From positions 38,786 through 69,790 of the forward strand of contig NW_008246196.1 in NCBI RefSeq assembly GCF_000281045.1: a stretch of DNA of 31,005 nucleotides, given 5' to 3'. Positions 20,229-29,219 of this stretch are shown here, piece by piece; the stretch's first letter is position 1, and every line of letters begins with the position of its first letter. Made by a program: the position numbers and the translations under genes. The stretch comes from Saprolegnia diclina VS20. Lineage: Eukaryota; Oomycota; Saprolegniomycetes; Saprolegniales; Saprolegniaceae. Under the pieces are notes generated by a model. It had not been told where the DNA came from and did no database searches. It was given only the letters and a program-made list of their open reading frames with translations.

Positions 20229-21638
20229 TGCAATCTCGATGTGTTGTTGACTATGAGAACGTGGCTTCCGGGGCTCCTGAATACCTTCTTCTGTCCAACG
20301 CCAGTGAACGTCCTCGTCATCATGTGTTAATGAATGCTCTGCTAGCACTAGCGTGGGAAGCGGTGTAGTTGCCGTCGACTCTCTGGAGCGCATTAGGGTA
20401 GTGCCGAGTGTCGGCTGAGAAGAGGCCGTTTGGATCTTGTCACCAATGCCTGCAGCCTCGAGAGATATGCATGTATGACATTTCAAGTCCTTGAAGTGAT
20501 ATCTGACATGTTGGTCAGCACAAAGCCTTCGATCAGGGGCTCTTCGTAAGCTGTTGACACGCACTGGAGACTTCGTTCCACCATGAACTTGATCCCACTA
20601 ACGCTTTGAAGAGCCATGAAAGTTGATGCCGAGGTTAGAGTCTTCCTTTACGACTCATAAAGGAGGACTATTACTGTCAACAGTAGTAATTATGAGGTTG
20701 ACAGTTGACATCAAGGGCTCATTCAGGTTATCGGCGTTGGTTGTCTTGGACGGCTAGCTAACTATTCCAGCTCGCTACACGAGCATCTCGCCCGAGTCGG
20801 GCGGGTATCATACTCTAGAATCCATATCCTGGGCGTCGTTTGCATCCATTTTGCAGCCGCATACGGGCTTCTCTTTGGCACCACACCAGGCACTCGACCC
20901 GAAGATGGTTGACAACCGCAGCTCTAGAACAAAGACGAAAGGACAGCGGTTCCTAGGTACGTGTATGTCAGGACGTGTTGAGACACATGGGAATGTTGCA
21001 TTATCATCCTCAGCCAGCACCTTCCCGCATCGTGTATAACGGGGTGCGCAGAAGCACAGGTTGATGTGTAATATCAGATCCGGCGCAGTGACCATGATAC
21101 GATGGTACACTCGGCAAACTGCGACTGAAGGATGCTGTGCTGGCCATCAATACCACTGCGCCCAGTCTTGCATTATGCAGCCGGGATGGCAACAGTCCCA
21201 CGCCGCACGTACGTTGACGAACCAAGCGCTTCTGCAGAACGTATTCACATCGTTCGGACGTCGGTGGAGTGGCAAAATGCACCTTGTAATGCCACCGAGC
21301 AAACGGAATCATCAGACATTGCCTTCCGCGGTCCCGTTCGTTGTGACGTGGCGCGCGTGGGACAGGTCCAGTCCATGAAGGCATTTCTCCCATATGTCTC
21401 AAATAATGTAAATGGACCTATAGTATCTCAATTTCGAGAAGCAAGTATGATCATTTTATCTGTAGTGAGACATTAATGGGAATATCGACGTCTCGCACCG
21501 TGGCTTCGCGGAATCTGGTGTGGAAACAGCTTGGCATTCGAAGAACCGGCCATCAACCTCCGCCTGAGCCCAACGCATGGAGAACCTCTGCCACGCGCTC
21601 GAGCCATTCGTGATTCGCCCCGCTTTCCTTCAGGCACA
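20229..21638. other. Intergenic region before the DOMON-ferric reductase array
   Basis: 1410 bp without a supported gene. It contains a nested inverted repeat at 20654-20696, listed separately, and TTGACA direct copies just after it (about 20697-20710). An initiator-like CCATTCG lies at 21604-21610, one base off the YCAYTYY consensus, about 30 nt before the first array gene. Short open frames near 21010-21476 on both strands overlap each other and have no domain. Confidence 0.5.
20654..20696. repeat. Nested inverted repeat (potential hairpin)
   Basis: CTCATA (20654-20659) pairs with TATGAG (20691-20696), and inside it ATTACT (20670-20675) pairs with AGTAAT (20685-20690). The two short stems are separated by a 10-nt bulge on the left arm only. 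It lies in AT-rich intergenic DNA. It could be a protein-binding palindrome, an old terminal repeat of a small element, or chance. Confidence 0.4.
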
Positions 21639-24215
21639 ATGGGCATGCTCCGTGTGCTGCTAGCCTCTCTCGGGCTCGTCCATGCGGCCTCGGTCTGCGA
21701 CCTCCCGGCGTTCCAGGCCATACCGATGACGACGCTTGGCACCGGCCCGCTTACGATGAAGGCCATCACAAACGGAACGGACTCGTGCTTCCAGGTGAGC
21801 GTGCCTGCCTCGGCGTCCGTGGCGTGGGCCTCGATCGCCATTGCGTCCAGCCCAAAGATGGTCACCTCGCCGATCGGCAATGTCGTCATCTACGATGCAA
21901 ACGCGCCGGCGCCGCAGCTCTACGAGATGTTGAGCTACAAGAAGGCGGGCACCGTCCTCGCTACCGACCAGTCGCCGGTCGTCGCCAAGGCCGCGTCGGT
22001 CGTCAACGGCGCCATGACGTTCATCTTTGAGCGGTCCAATGGTGTCAAGATTGCTTCGGATGTGGCGATCGTCCCGGACGCGTACAGCACCATCAACTGG
22101 GCATACGGTTTGACCAAGTGGCCGTCCATGCACGAAGGCCGCGGGTCAGCGCAGGTCGCCATCAAGGCGGCGGCGGCCTCGGTCTGCGAGTCGCCAGCAT
22201 TCGCCGCGGCGCCGCTCGCGACGTTGGGTAGCGGCCCGATGCAGATCAAGGCGCTTACTGACGGCACAGACACGTGCTTTGAAGTGAGCATGCCGGCGAG
22301 TACGCCCGCATCTTGGATCGCGATTGCAATTGCTTCGTCCAGTGCCATGGTCACGTCACCAATCGGCAACACCGTCATTTACGACAGCACGGCCAAAGCG
22401 CCGCAGCTGTACGAGATGATGAGCTACAAGAAGGCGGGCACCGTGCTCGCCAAGGACCAGTCGCCGCTCAATGTCGTCTCGGCGTCGGCGGTCAATGGCG
22501 CGCTCACATACACGTTCCTGCGTCCCAACGCCGTCAAGATTGCGTCGGACGTGGCCGTCCTGCCGGATGCGTACAACATCATCAACTGGGCGTACGGCAC
22601 GGCGCAGTGGCCATCGATGCATCAAGGCCGCGGCTCGGCCAACGTTGTCGTCAAGTCGGTCACGGCCTCCAACGCGGGCGGCAACTCGCTGCCGACGATC
22701 GACAATGCGTCGGCGTCGCTGCGCGTCATTACGTACACGGACGTGATCACAGCGGTCGCCTTCATGGTAATGCTCCTCCTCGGAGTCATCGTGACGCACG
22801 TCGGGCGTTGGCACATTCTCAACCACAGCTCCGTGTGTGCGCCGCCGACATCCGGCTATTGCATGGGCTTTCGAACGACCTTGGCCGACCTCAAGCTCGG
22901 CGAATGCATCGTGCTCATCGTGTACCTCCTCACGCTGTGCGTGGTGTCGTTCTCGGTGCACGTCAAGTTCGCGAACGCGCTGCCCGGCCAAAGCCTCGTG
23001 TTGGTGACCGGCCATCTCGGGCTCGTGAACCTCATGCTCATTCTGCTGCCTGTCGCGCGCGGCCAGCACTGGGAGATCGTCTTTGGCATCTCGCACGAGC
23101 GCATTCTCAAGTTCCACAAAGGCCTCGGCCGGTCGTTTGTGCTCTTGTGCGCCCTGCACTTTGCGCTGAGCTTGAACCAAGGCGGGAGCGCCACGTACGC
23201 CGAGCCGTACGGCACCCAAGAGGCGATCCCGCTCTACGGCTTTGTATCGTTCATTGCGTTTGCGTCCATGGGGCTGCTGGCGTTTGAGAAGCTCCGACGC
23301 CAGTACTATGAAGTGTTTTACTGGCACCACCGCGCGTCGGCGGTCGTGGGCCTCGTCTTTGCTGTCCTGCACGCACCCGCGATTCTGATTGCGATGCTGT
23401 TCCCGCTGGTCGTCTACGTGCTCAATAGCCTCTGGCGCTTTGCCGCGTACTTTGCGTCGCACGCGGCGACGCTCGAGACGCACAGCGATGGCACGACCGT
23501 GATCACGCTCGCGTCAACGCTCAAAACAGCCAAGTACGCGCAGACAATGAACACGTGCGCGTTCTTCTACCTCAACATTCCGACGCTTTCCGGCGTCCAG
23601 TGGCATCCGTTCTCTGCGATCGCGACACCCGACGGCAGCTCGATCGGCTTTTGCGTCAAGGCGCTCTCCAAAGGGTCGTTTGTCGACGCGGTGCACGTCC
23701 GAGCGCGCGGCGCCCTCGAGGTCGACCCGGCTCTGGCGCATATTCGCGTCCGCGTCGAAGGGCCGTACGGCAAGGCGTCGGTGCTGTTGCACCAGTACGA
23801 TGTCGTCGTCTTGGTGGCGGGCGGGATCGGCGTCACACCGATGCTCAACATTATCAACCAAGACCGGCACAAGCGCTTGAGCAAGCCGACGCAGCGCCTC
23901 GTGTTCCACTGGATCGTCCGCGAACCGCACCAGCTTCTCTGCGCCGACCCGCTCATGTACCCGTTGCCGTCGCACGTCGAGTCCCATTTTGTCGTGACGT
24001 CGGCGAGCGCGAGCGGGGGCATCCTCAACATGGCTGGCGAGTCGGTGGCCTACAGCAGCGAGAAGCCGCGTATGGACGAGATCATCAACCGCGAACGCTA
24101 TAGTCGCCGCCGTGTGTGTATCTTGGCGTGTGGCCCGCTGGGGCTGGTCAAGGACGCACAGATCCAGGCTGACGCGTGCGGGTTTGATTTCCACAAGGAA
24201 GTGTTTTTGTTTTAA
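21639..24215 (+). CDS. Double-DOMON ferric reductase (NADPH-oxidase-like) fusion, array gene 1
   Basis: Intronless, 858 residues. A signal peptide (1-16, cut near VHA/AS) precedes two DOMON domains (18-180 and 181-343), each with paired Cys (20/50, 183/213) and the likely heme ligands Met74/His165 and Met237/His328. Seven helices follow, near 369-389, 423-442, 452-473, 495-512, 533-550, 567-583 and 585-601. The ferric reductase hemes are expected on H493-x13-H507 and H564-x13-H578. The cytosolic part has the FAD motif HPFS (656-659), VEGPYG (706-711), the NAD(P)H loop GGIGVTP (728-734) and LACGP (829-833), and ends in Phe. Family logic: NAD(P)H reduces FAD, electrons cross through two hemes and leave on the outside. 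Here they could pass on to the DOMON hemes. The acceptor (Fe3+, Cu2+, quinone, oxygen or a redox enzyme) is unknown. The ATG at 21639 was chosen because it sits directly before the signal peptide. Confidence 0.88.
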   Translation: MGMLRVLLASLGLVHAASVCDLPAFQAIPMTTLGTGPLTMKAITNGTDSCFQVSVPASASVAWASIAIASSPKMVTSPIGNVVIYDANAPAPQLYEMLSYKKAGTVLATDQSPVVAKAASVVNGAMTFIFERSNGVKIASDVAIVPDAYSTINWAYGLTKWPSMHEGRGSAQVAIKAAAASVCESPAFAAAPLATLGSGPMQIKALTDGTDTCFEVSMPASTPASWIAIAIASSSAMVTSPIGNTVIYDSTAKAPQLYEMMSYKKAGTVLAKDQSPLNVVSASAVNGALTYTFLRPNAVKIASDVAVLPDAYNIINWAYGTAQWPSMHQGRGSANVVVKSVTASNAGGNSLPTIDNASASLRVITYTDVITAVAFMVMLLLGVIVTHVGRWHILNHSSVCAPPTSGYCMGFRTTLADLKLGECIVLIVYLLTLCVVSFSVHVKFANALPGQSLVLVTGHLGLVNLMLILLPVARGQHWEIVFGISHERILKFHKGLGRSFVLLCALHFALSLNQGGSATYAEPYGTQEAIPLYGFVSFIAFASMGLLAFEKLRRQYYEVFYWHHRASAVVGLVFAVLHAPAILIAMLFPLVVYVLNSLWRFAAYFASHAATLETHSDGTTVITLASTLKTAKYAQTMNTCAFFYLNIPTLSGVQWHPFSAIATPDGSSIGFCVKALSKGSFVDAVHVRARGALEVDPALAHIRVRVEGPYGKASVLLHQYDVVVLVAGGIGVTPMLNIINQDRHKRLSKPTQRLVFHWIVREPHQLLCADPLMYPLPSHVESHFVVTSASASGGILNMAGESVAYSSEKPRMDEIINRERYSRRRVCILACGPLGLVKDAQIQADACGFDFHKEVFLF
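21690..22667 (+). repeat. Tandem 489-bp duplication encoding the two DOMON domains
   Basis: Two directly abutting units, 21690-22178 and 22179-22667, each 163 codons, align without any gap. Examples at the same offset are GAGCTACAAGAAGGCGGGCA at 21932 and 22421, and AACTGGGC at 22095 and 22584. Predicted heme Met and His residues shift by exactly 163 positions (74 to 237, 165 to 328). The other array genes have a single unit, so the doubling probably happened within this gene. Confidence 0.85.
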
Positions 24216-24871
24216 GTTATTTACGCTCCATAAAGCTATACAAAATATCACATGTATTGGACTATACAAGGAAATGTCCACTTTTTTTTGCAAGCTGAAG
24301 AATTTCGCTACCACGATGGATGATACTGTCGATGCATCGCAACATAAGCAGCGAGACACCGCGAGGAGGCATGTTGCAGCAGAGACGCCACCAAGAGCAA
24401 TGGGACTGCGAGCTGCCACCAAGAGGGAATATAAAAAAAATAAAAAATACTTGACACCAAACTGACACCATCGTTCGCGTCGAGAGCAAGAATGGATTTG
24501 TGCAGAAGCACCCGATTCCACACGTGGTCGTGCAGCACCAGCCGAACCTGCATTCTGCAACGTCGTGGGAGGTGATGCCATCTGCCGAACGAGACCATCC
24601 AGCCACCCCTAACCGCCCCCATTTCCGAGTTGAAAGTTGGCATGTGCGCCCACGTTCCTCGGGCTGACTGCCTCCAGACCGTCATATCGCGTTGGTGTTT
24701 ATTCGAAAGCAGTGCAACGACGGACGTGGCGTCATCGTTCGATGAGGCACTCGTGTCGGTGGTACAGACATCTGATGTGTTGACGGTCGAGAGCTCTGGA
24801 CCGTACACGCAAACTGCCTCCATCGGGCGAATCGAAACGAATCACGCACTGTGCATTTTGACTTTGGCAGC
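24216..24871. other. Intergenic stretch between array genes 1 and 2
   Basis: 656 bp with AT-rich runs near 24281-24289 (oligo-T) and 24430-24450 (A-rich). It should contain the 3' end of gene 1 and the promoter of gene 2. No open frame with family features. Confidence 0.5.
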
Positions 24872-26956
24872 ATGCTGGGTGCAGTGCTCTTTGTTGCGCT
24901 GACCCTGATTCGCCGCGTGTACGGCGACGACGCCGGGTGCACGTCGCCAGCATTTCTCGCCGTGCCGCTCGTGCCGTTAGATACGTCTCTCTCCATGCGC
25001 AGCCTCGTCGTCGACAGCGCCAGCGTCTGCATTCAGCTCATCTTGAAGGCGCCGGCGTCGTGGGTCTCGGTTGCCCTCTCCTCCTCTCCGTCCATGGTCA
25101 CGTCGCCGTTCACGCGCGCTGTTGTCTTTGACACGAGCTTTGCGCAACCCAAAGTATTTGCGATGCAAGGGTACGCGCCGAGCCAAATGGTCGCGGCACC
25201 GACGCCGTCGATCTCGCTGCTGAGCGCGTTGTCGGCCAACGATGTGGTCTCGCTGACGTTCCGACGTCCGCTCGTCTTTTCTTACGAAGGCGACGTCACC
25301 ATTCACGTCGACAATGGCAACTCCAACATTCTCAACTGGGCGTACGCCTCATCTCCGTGGCCGGCGATCCATAGCGCAAGGGGCTCGGCCACTGTCAAGT
25401 TTACGACCAAAGCCGAGGCGCCGAGCACAGTTGTGACCACCGAGTCGGCTCTGCGGTTGACACCCGACACGACGGTCGTCACGGTCGCTTCCGTCATCTC
25501 GATGATCATGCTCGGGCTTATAGCGACACATTTTGGCAATTGGCGCTGGGTGAACCATCGGGGCTTGTTGCCGCCGCCTCGACGCCGCTCGATGCTGACC
25601 GCACTACTGATGCCGCTTGTCGACTTGAAGGTGGGCGAGGGTATCATTGTGCTCATCTACTTGGCGTGTCTCGTGCTCGTCTCGTCGTCGGTCCACGCCA
25701 ACTTTGCCGACGCGCCGTCGCTTCGTCGGTGGAGCCTCGCGTCTGGGCACCTCTGCCTCGTGCACATCATGTTGCTGCTGCTCCCGGTTGCCCGCGGCCA
25801 GCACTGGGAAGTCTTCTTTGGCATTTCTCATGAGCGCATCCTCAAGTTTCACCGGTGGCTCGGCCGGCTCAGCATACTCTTTGGCGTCTGGCACCTCTTG
25901 GCCTCGACGCAGAACGGGGCGTCCATCACAGCGGCCGGTCCGTTTGGTTCGCAGCAAGTGTCGCCTGTGAATGGCTTTGGTGCACTCGTCGTGTTTGCGA
26001 CGCTGGGACTCTCGGCGATGTTGCGTCGCCGGTTCTACGCCCTCTTTTACTACTACCACCGAATCGCGTCGATCGTTGGATTGGTGCTCCTGCTTTTGCA
26101 TGCGACTGCAGTGCGCTACGCGCTCATCTTCCCCCTTGGCATCTACCTCTTGAGCGGCCTCGGGCGGCTGCGCGGCTTGTACCTCAACAAGTTCCATGCA
26201 TCGATCCACGTCCATGGACAAAACACGGTGACGTTTGAGCTCCCGGCCACCGAGACGACGCGGGCGTGGGCCGACCGGCTCCACGCCGGTGCCTTCTTTT
26301 ACATCAACATCCCGAGCATCTCGGCGGTTGCGTGGCATCCGTTCTCGGCGATCGTGACGCCGGACGGCGACTCGATCGGGTTTTGCATGAAGTCGTTTAC
26401 AAAAGGGCGGTTCGTCGACGCTGTTTGGGTCCGCGCCCACCAAACGCTTCAAGACAATGCGTTCTTCGTCCTCGACAGCCACCAGTCGGCGCCGTCGATG
26501 CTTGTTCGCGTCGAGGGCCCGTACGGCCGCGCCAGCGTCAATGTCGACAAGTACGACGCCGCGGTGCTCATCTGTGGCGGCAGCGGCATCACGCCGATGC
26601 TGAGCCTCATCAACATGGAGCGCCGACGCTCGGACGGCCCTAAGCTCTTTTTACACTGGGTCGTCAAGGACCCCAATGACCTCCTCTGCGTCGACAAGCT
26701 CATGTTTCCGCTGCCGTCCAACGTCAGCGCCAAGTTTTACGCCGGACCGACACCCGGTGGCATCCGCAGCAAGAGCGGGACGACGGTCAGCTATGGGAAA
26801 GGCCGGCCTGTCATTGACGAGGTCCTCAACAACGAGAAATTCGCCGGCAAGCGCGTGTGCGTCTTGGCGTGTGGCCCGCCGAGTCTTGTCGCCGATGTAC
26901 AGTACCAAGCGCACCGCTGCGGCTTTGACTTTCACAAGGAAGTCTTTTTGTTTTAA
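24872..26956 (+). CDS. DOMON-ferric reductase fusion, array gene 2
   Basis: Intronless, 694 residues. The ATG at 24872 starts a signal peptide (MLGAVLFVALTLI, cut near YGD). One DOMON (about 20-180) has Cys23/Cys53 and the predicted axial pair Met75 (PSMVTSP) and His167 (WPAIHSARG). Seven helices lie between about 203 and 435. The membrane hemes are on H327-x13-H341 (within KFHRWLGR) and H396-x13-H410. The flavin domain shows HPFS (489-492), VEGPYG (547-552), GGSGITP (569-575) and LACGP, and the chain ends FHKEVFLF with the terminal Phe that stacks on the flavin in ferredoxin-reductase folds. The helix count (seven, starting outside) puts the DOMON outside and the flavin domain in the cytosol. 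It is the closest relative of gene 1 in the array, differing mainly in having one DOMON. Confidence 0.88.
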   Translation: MLGAVLFVALTLIRRVYGDDAGCTSPAFLAVPLVPLDTSLSMRSLVVDSASVCIQLILKAPASWVSVALSSSPSMVTSPFTRAVVFDTSFAQPKVFAMQGYAPSQMVAAPTPSISLLSALSANDVVSLTFRRPLVFSYEGDVTIHVDNGNSNILNWAYASSPWPAIHSARGSATVKFTTKAEAPSTVVTTESALRLTPDTTVVTVASVISMIMLGLIATHFGNWRWVNHRGLLPPPRRRSMLTALLMPLVDLKVGEGIIVLIYLACLVLVSSSVHANFADAPSLRRWSLASGHLCLVHIMLLLLPVARGQHWEVFFGISHERILKFHRWLGRLSILFGVWHLLASTQNGASITAAGPFGSQQVSPVNGFGALVVFATLGLSAMLRRRFYALFYYYHRIASIVGLVLLLLHATAVRYALIFPLGIYLLSGLGRLRGLYLNKFHASIHVHGQNTVTFELPATETTRAWADRLHAGAFFYINIPSISAVAWHPFSAIVTPDGDSIGFCMKSFTKGRFVDAVWVRAHQTLQDNAFFVLDSHQSAPSMLVRVEGPYGRASVNVDKYDAAVLICGGSGITPMLSLINMERRRSDGPKLFLHWVVKDPNDLLCVDKLMFPLPSNVSAKFYAGPTPGGIRSKSGTTVSYGKGRPVIDEVLNNEKFAGKRVCVLACGPPSLVADVQYQAHRCGFDFHKEVFLF

Positions 26957-27158
26957 TACATTATGGTATATTAATCGCGATGAAAAATGAAAAGGTACAT
27001 ATATCTCGTATCCCCAACCCTCTTGCAACGTCGACACACTTGAATCACACCGTTGCAACGGCAAACTCGCGGAACGTTCTTTGCTCGTGGCGAGTCGCTG
27101 GATCTTCTAATTCACAGTACACCACCAATCGACGCCCACCGAAGAAGTGCTCGCTGAG

Positions 27159-29219
27159 ATGGTAGCATGGTTGAGAGCGACGCTGCTACTTGCCGCCACG
27201 CCGGTCGTCGTCGCCACCATGTCGGACTGCACACCTGAGGCTTTGACCAACGTCAAGAGCGTGGCCATGGGCCCGATGGTGCTCAAGGCCAAGCTGCTTG
27301 CAAACGTCGCCTGCTTCCAAGTGATCTTGACCGAACGAGCCGCCCCGTGGATCGCCGTGGCCGTGGCCGCATCGCCCGTGATGGTGAACGCGCCCACAAG
27401 TTCTGCGGTGGTCTTCGACACAACGACCCTACTACCGCTCTTGTACGTCTTGAAGGGCTATGAAGTCGCCGACGTCGTGTTGCAGAAAGACCAGTCGTCC
27501 ATCTCGGTGATCGCAGCGTCGGCCACCCCCCAGCGGATCTCGTTTATCTTTGCGCGACCCATGTCGGCTCAAACGCCCACGGACGTGGCCATTGTACCTG
27601 GCGTGCCCAGCACGCTTTTATGGGCGGTCGGCGACCACGCATGGCCGTCGCACCACATCGAGCGGGGCATCGTCCACGTCACGATTCCGTCGAGCGACTC
27701 GAGTGGGTCGGGTTCGAGCAGCGCTGTCTCGACGTTTGTGACATCCTACACCGTTCTGATCGTTCTCTCAGCCTTTCTTTGCATTGTGCTCTTGGGGTTT
27801 GCGGCCACAGGGTGGCCTTGCGCCTTTGTGGGACAACCGCTCTGCCGCCCACCCAAGCCAACACGGACGGCGCCGTTGCGCCGGGTGCTCGCCGACGTCA
27901 GTATCGGCAACGCCATCGTCGTCAGCGTGTATGTCATGAGCCTCCTTGTCGTCGGTGTCGTCGTTGTCCACCAGTTTGGCGCCGATGCGACGGGGGCGCG
28001 CCGTCTATCTCTAGTCTCGGGGCACTTGGCCCTCGTCTCGCTCATGTGGCTGCTACTGCCCATTGCGCGAGGTTACCACTGGGAGCTCATTTTCGGCATC
28101 TCCCACGAACGTGTTCTCAAGTTCCATCGGTGGTTGGGACTGCTTGTGACGTTGACGGCGGCGCTGCACTTGGCCGTCAACGCCAACCGGGGCATCGACG
28201 TGCTCAGTCGCGCTGTCTACGGAACGCAGGAGGTCGTCCCTCTCTACGGCTTTGTTGCGTTCGTCGCTTTTTCTTCGATAGCGCTTCTCGGGATGCTCGA
28301 GCCGCTGCGTCGGACCATGTACGAGGTGTTTTACCTTCACCACCGAACCTTTTCGATCATCGGGCTCGTCTGCGTCCTGCTCCACAGCAGCACGGTGGCC
28401 TATAGCCTCGCGCTGCCGCTAGCGCTCTACGTCTGGACCTTGCTGCTGCGGAGTCGTGCCTACTGGACAAGTGCGGACGCAACGGTGTGCGACGCCTCGG
28501 AGAGCCGCCGCACCGTGGTACTTATGCTACCGTTTACACCGACCACCAAGCAGTTTGCAGCAACGATGCCGCCCGGTGCGTACTTTTTTCTACAAGTGCC
28601 CAGCGTCTCGGGCGTCGAGTGGCATCCGTTCTCGGCTATCGTGACGCCGGATGGCAACTCGATCGGGTTTTGCCTCAAAGCGTCATCCCCTCATTCGTTT
28701 GTGCACAAAGTACTTTGCAGTAACACGCGCGTCCTTGGCCTTCGACTGGGCGGTCCCTACGGCCGCATCGCGCTCAACTGGAATGCTCTGGACGTTGTTG
28801 TTTTGATTGCCGGTGGCATTGGCATTACACCGCTTCTCAACATCATCAACCAACGCCGCCAGAAAGCCAAGGCCCGCACGAGCCTGCGCGCGCCGCAGCT
28901 CGTCTTGCACTGGATTGTGCCAACGCCCGACGACCTCCTCTGCGCCGACCGACTCATGTTTCCGATGCTGCCGGACGTCCAGTGCCACTGCTATGCCACA
29001 CGCGCGACTGCCGACGGTGTCGTAACGAGCGCCTACGGCGGTGACGTGGCGTACGTGGCCAAGCGCCCTGTGCTGCAGGACGTCCTCGTACTCGATCCGT
29101 TCGAGTCGCCGCGCGTCGGCGTCGTTGCGTGCGGACCCCAATCACTCGTCGACGAAGCGCAGTACGAAGCGGCATTGCGGGGCTTTTGCTTTCACAAGGA
29201 GCTCTTCGCCCTCGCGTGA
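27159..29219 (+). CDS. DOMON-ferric reductase fusion, array gene 3 (divergent)
   Basis: Intronless, 686 residues, starting 202 bp after gene 2. A signal peptide (MVAWLRATLLLAATPVVVAT) leads to one DOMON with Cys24/Cys52, Met75 (SPVMVNAP) and His166 (WPSHHIERG). Membrane part about 195-435, with heme pairs H323-x13-H337 and H395-x13-H409. Flavin domain: HPFS (489-492), GGPYG (531-535), GGIGITP (552-558) and ACGP. It departs from its neighbours in three visible ways: the Arg of the HRWLGR motif is Leu; the residue before GPYG is Gly instead of Glu; and the C-terminus is FALA, lacking the terminal Phe. The last change could loosen nicotinamide/flavin control or alter coenzyme use. It is otherwise complete and has no stop or frameshift, so it is called functional. 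Confidence 0.87.
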   Translation: MVAWLRATLLLAATPVVVATMSDCTPEALTNVKSVAMGPMVLKAKLLANVACFQVILTERAAPWIAVAVAASPVMVNAPTSSAVVFDTTTLLPLLYVLKGYEVADVVLQKDQSSISVIAASATPQRISFIFARPMSAQTPTDVAIVPGVPSTLLWAVGDHAWPSHHIERGIVHVTIPSSDSSGSGSSSAVSTFVTSYTVLIVLSAFLCIVLLGFAATGWPCAFVGQPLCRPPKPTRTAPLRRVLADVSIGNAIVVSVYVMSLLVVGVVVVHQFGADATGARRLSLVSGHLALVSLMWLLLPIARGYHWELIFGISHERVLKFHRWLGLLVTLTAALHLAVNANRGIDVLSRAVYGTQEVVPLYGFVAFVAFSSIALLGMLEPLRRTMYEVFYLHHRTFSIIGLVCVLLHSSTVAYSLALPLALYVWTLLLRSRAYWTSADATVCDASESRRTVVLMLPFTPTTKQFAATMPPGAYFFLQVPSVSGVEWHPFSAIVTPDGNSIGFCLKASSPHSFVHKVLCSNTRVLGLRLGGPYGRIALNWNALDVVVLIAGGIGITPLLNIINQRRQKAKARTSLRAPQLVLHWIVPTPDDLLCADRLMFPMLPDVQCHCYATRATADGVVTSAYGGDVAYVAKRPVLQDVLVLDPFESPRVGVVACGPQSLVDEAQYEAALRGFCFHKELFALA

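Noticed and set aside
22356-24581. Long minus-strand frames opposite array gene 1, and a similar one at 25604-26482
   Set aside because: They are charged-residue-rich shadows caused by GC-rich codons and have no domain. The plus-strand frames carry all reductase motifs.
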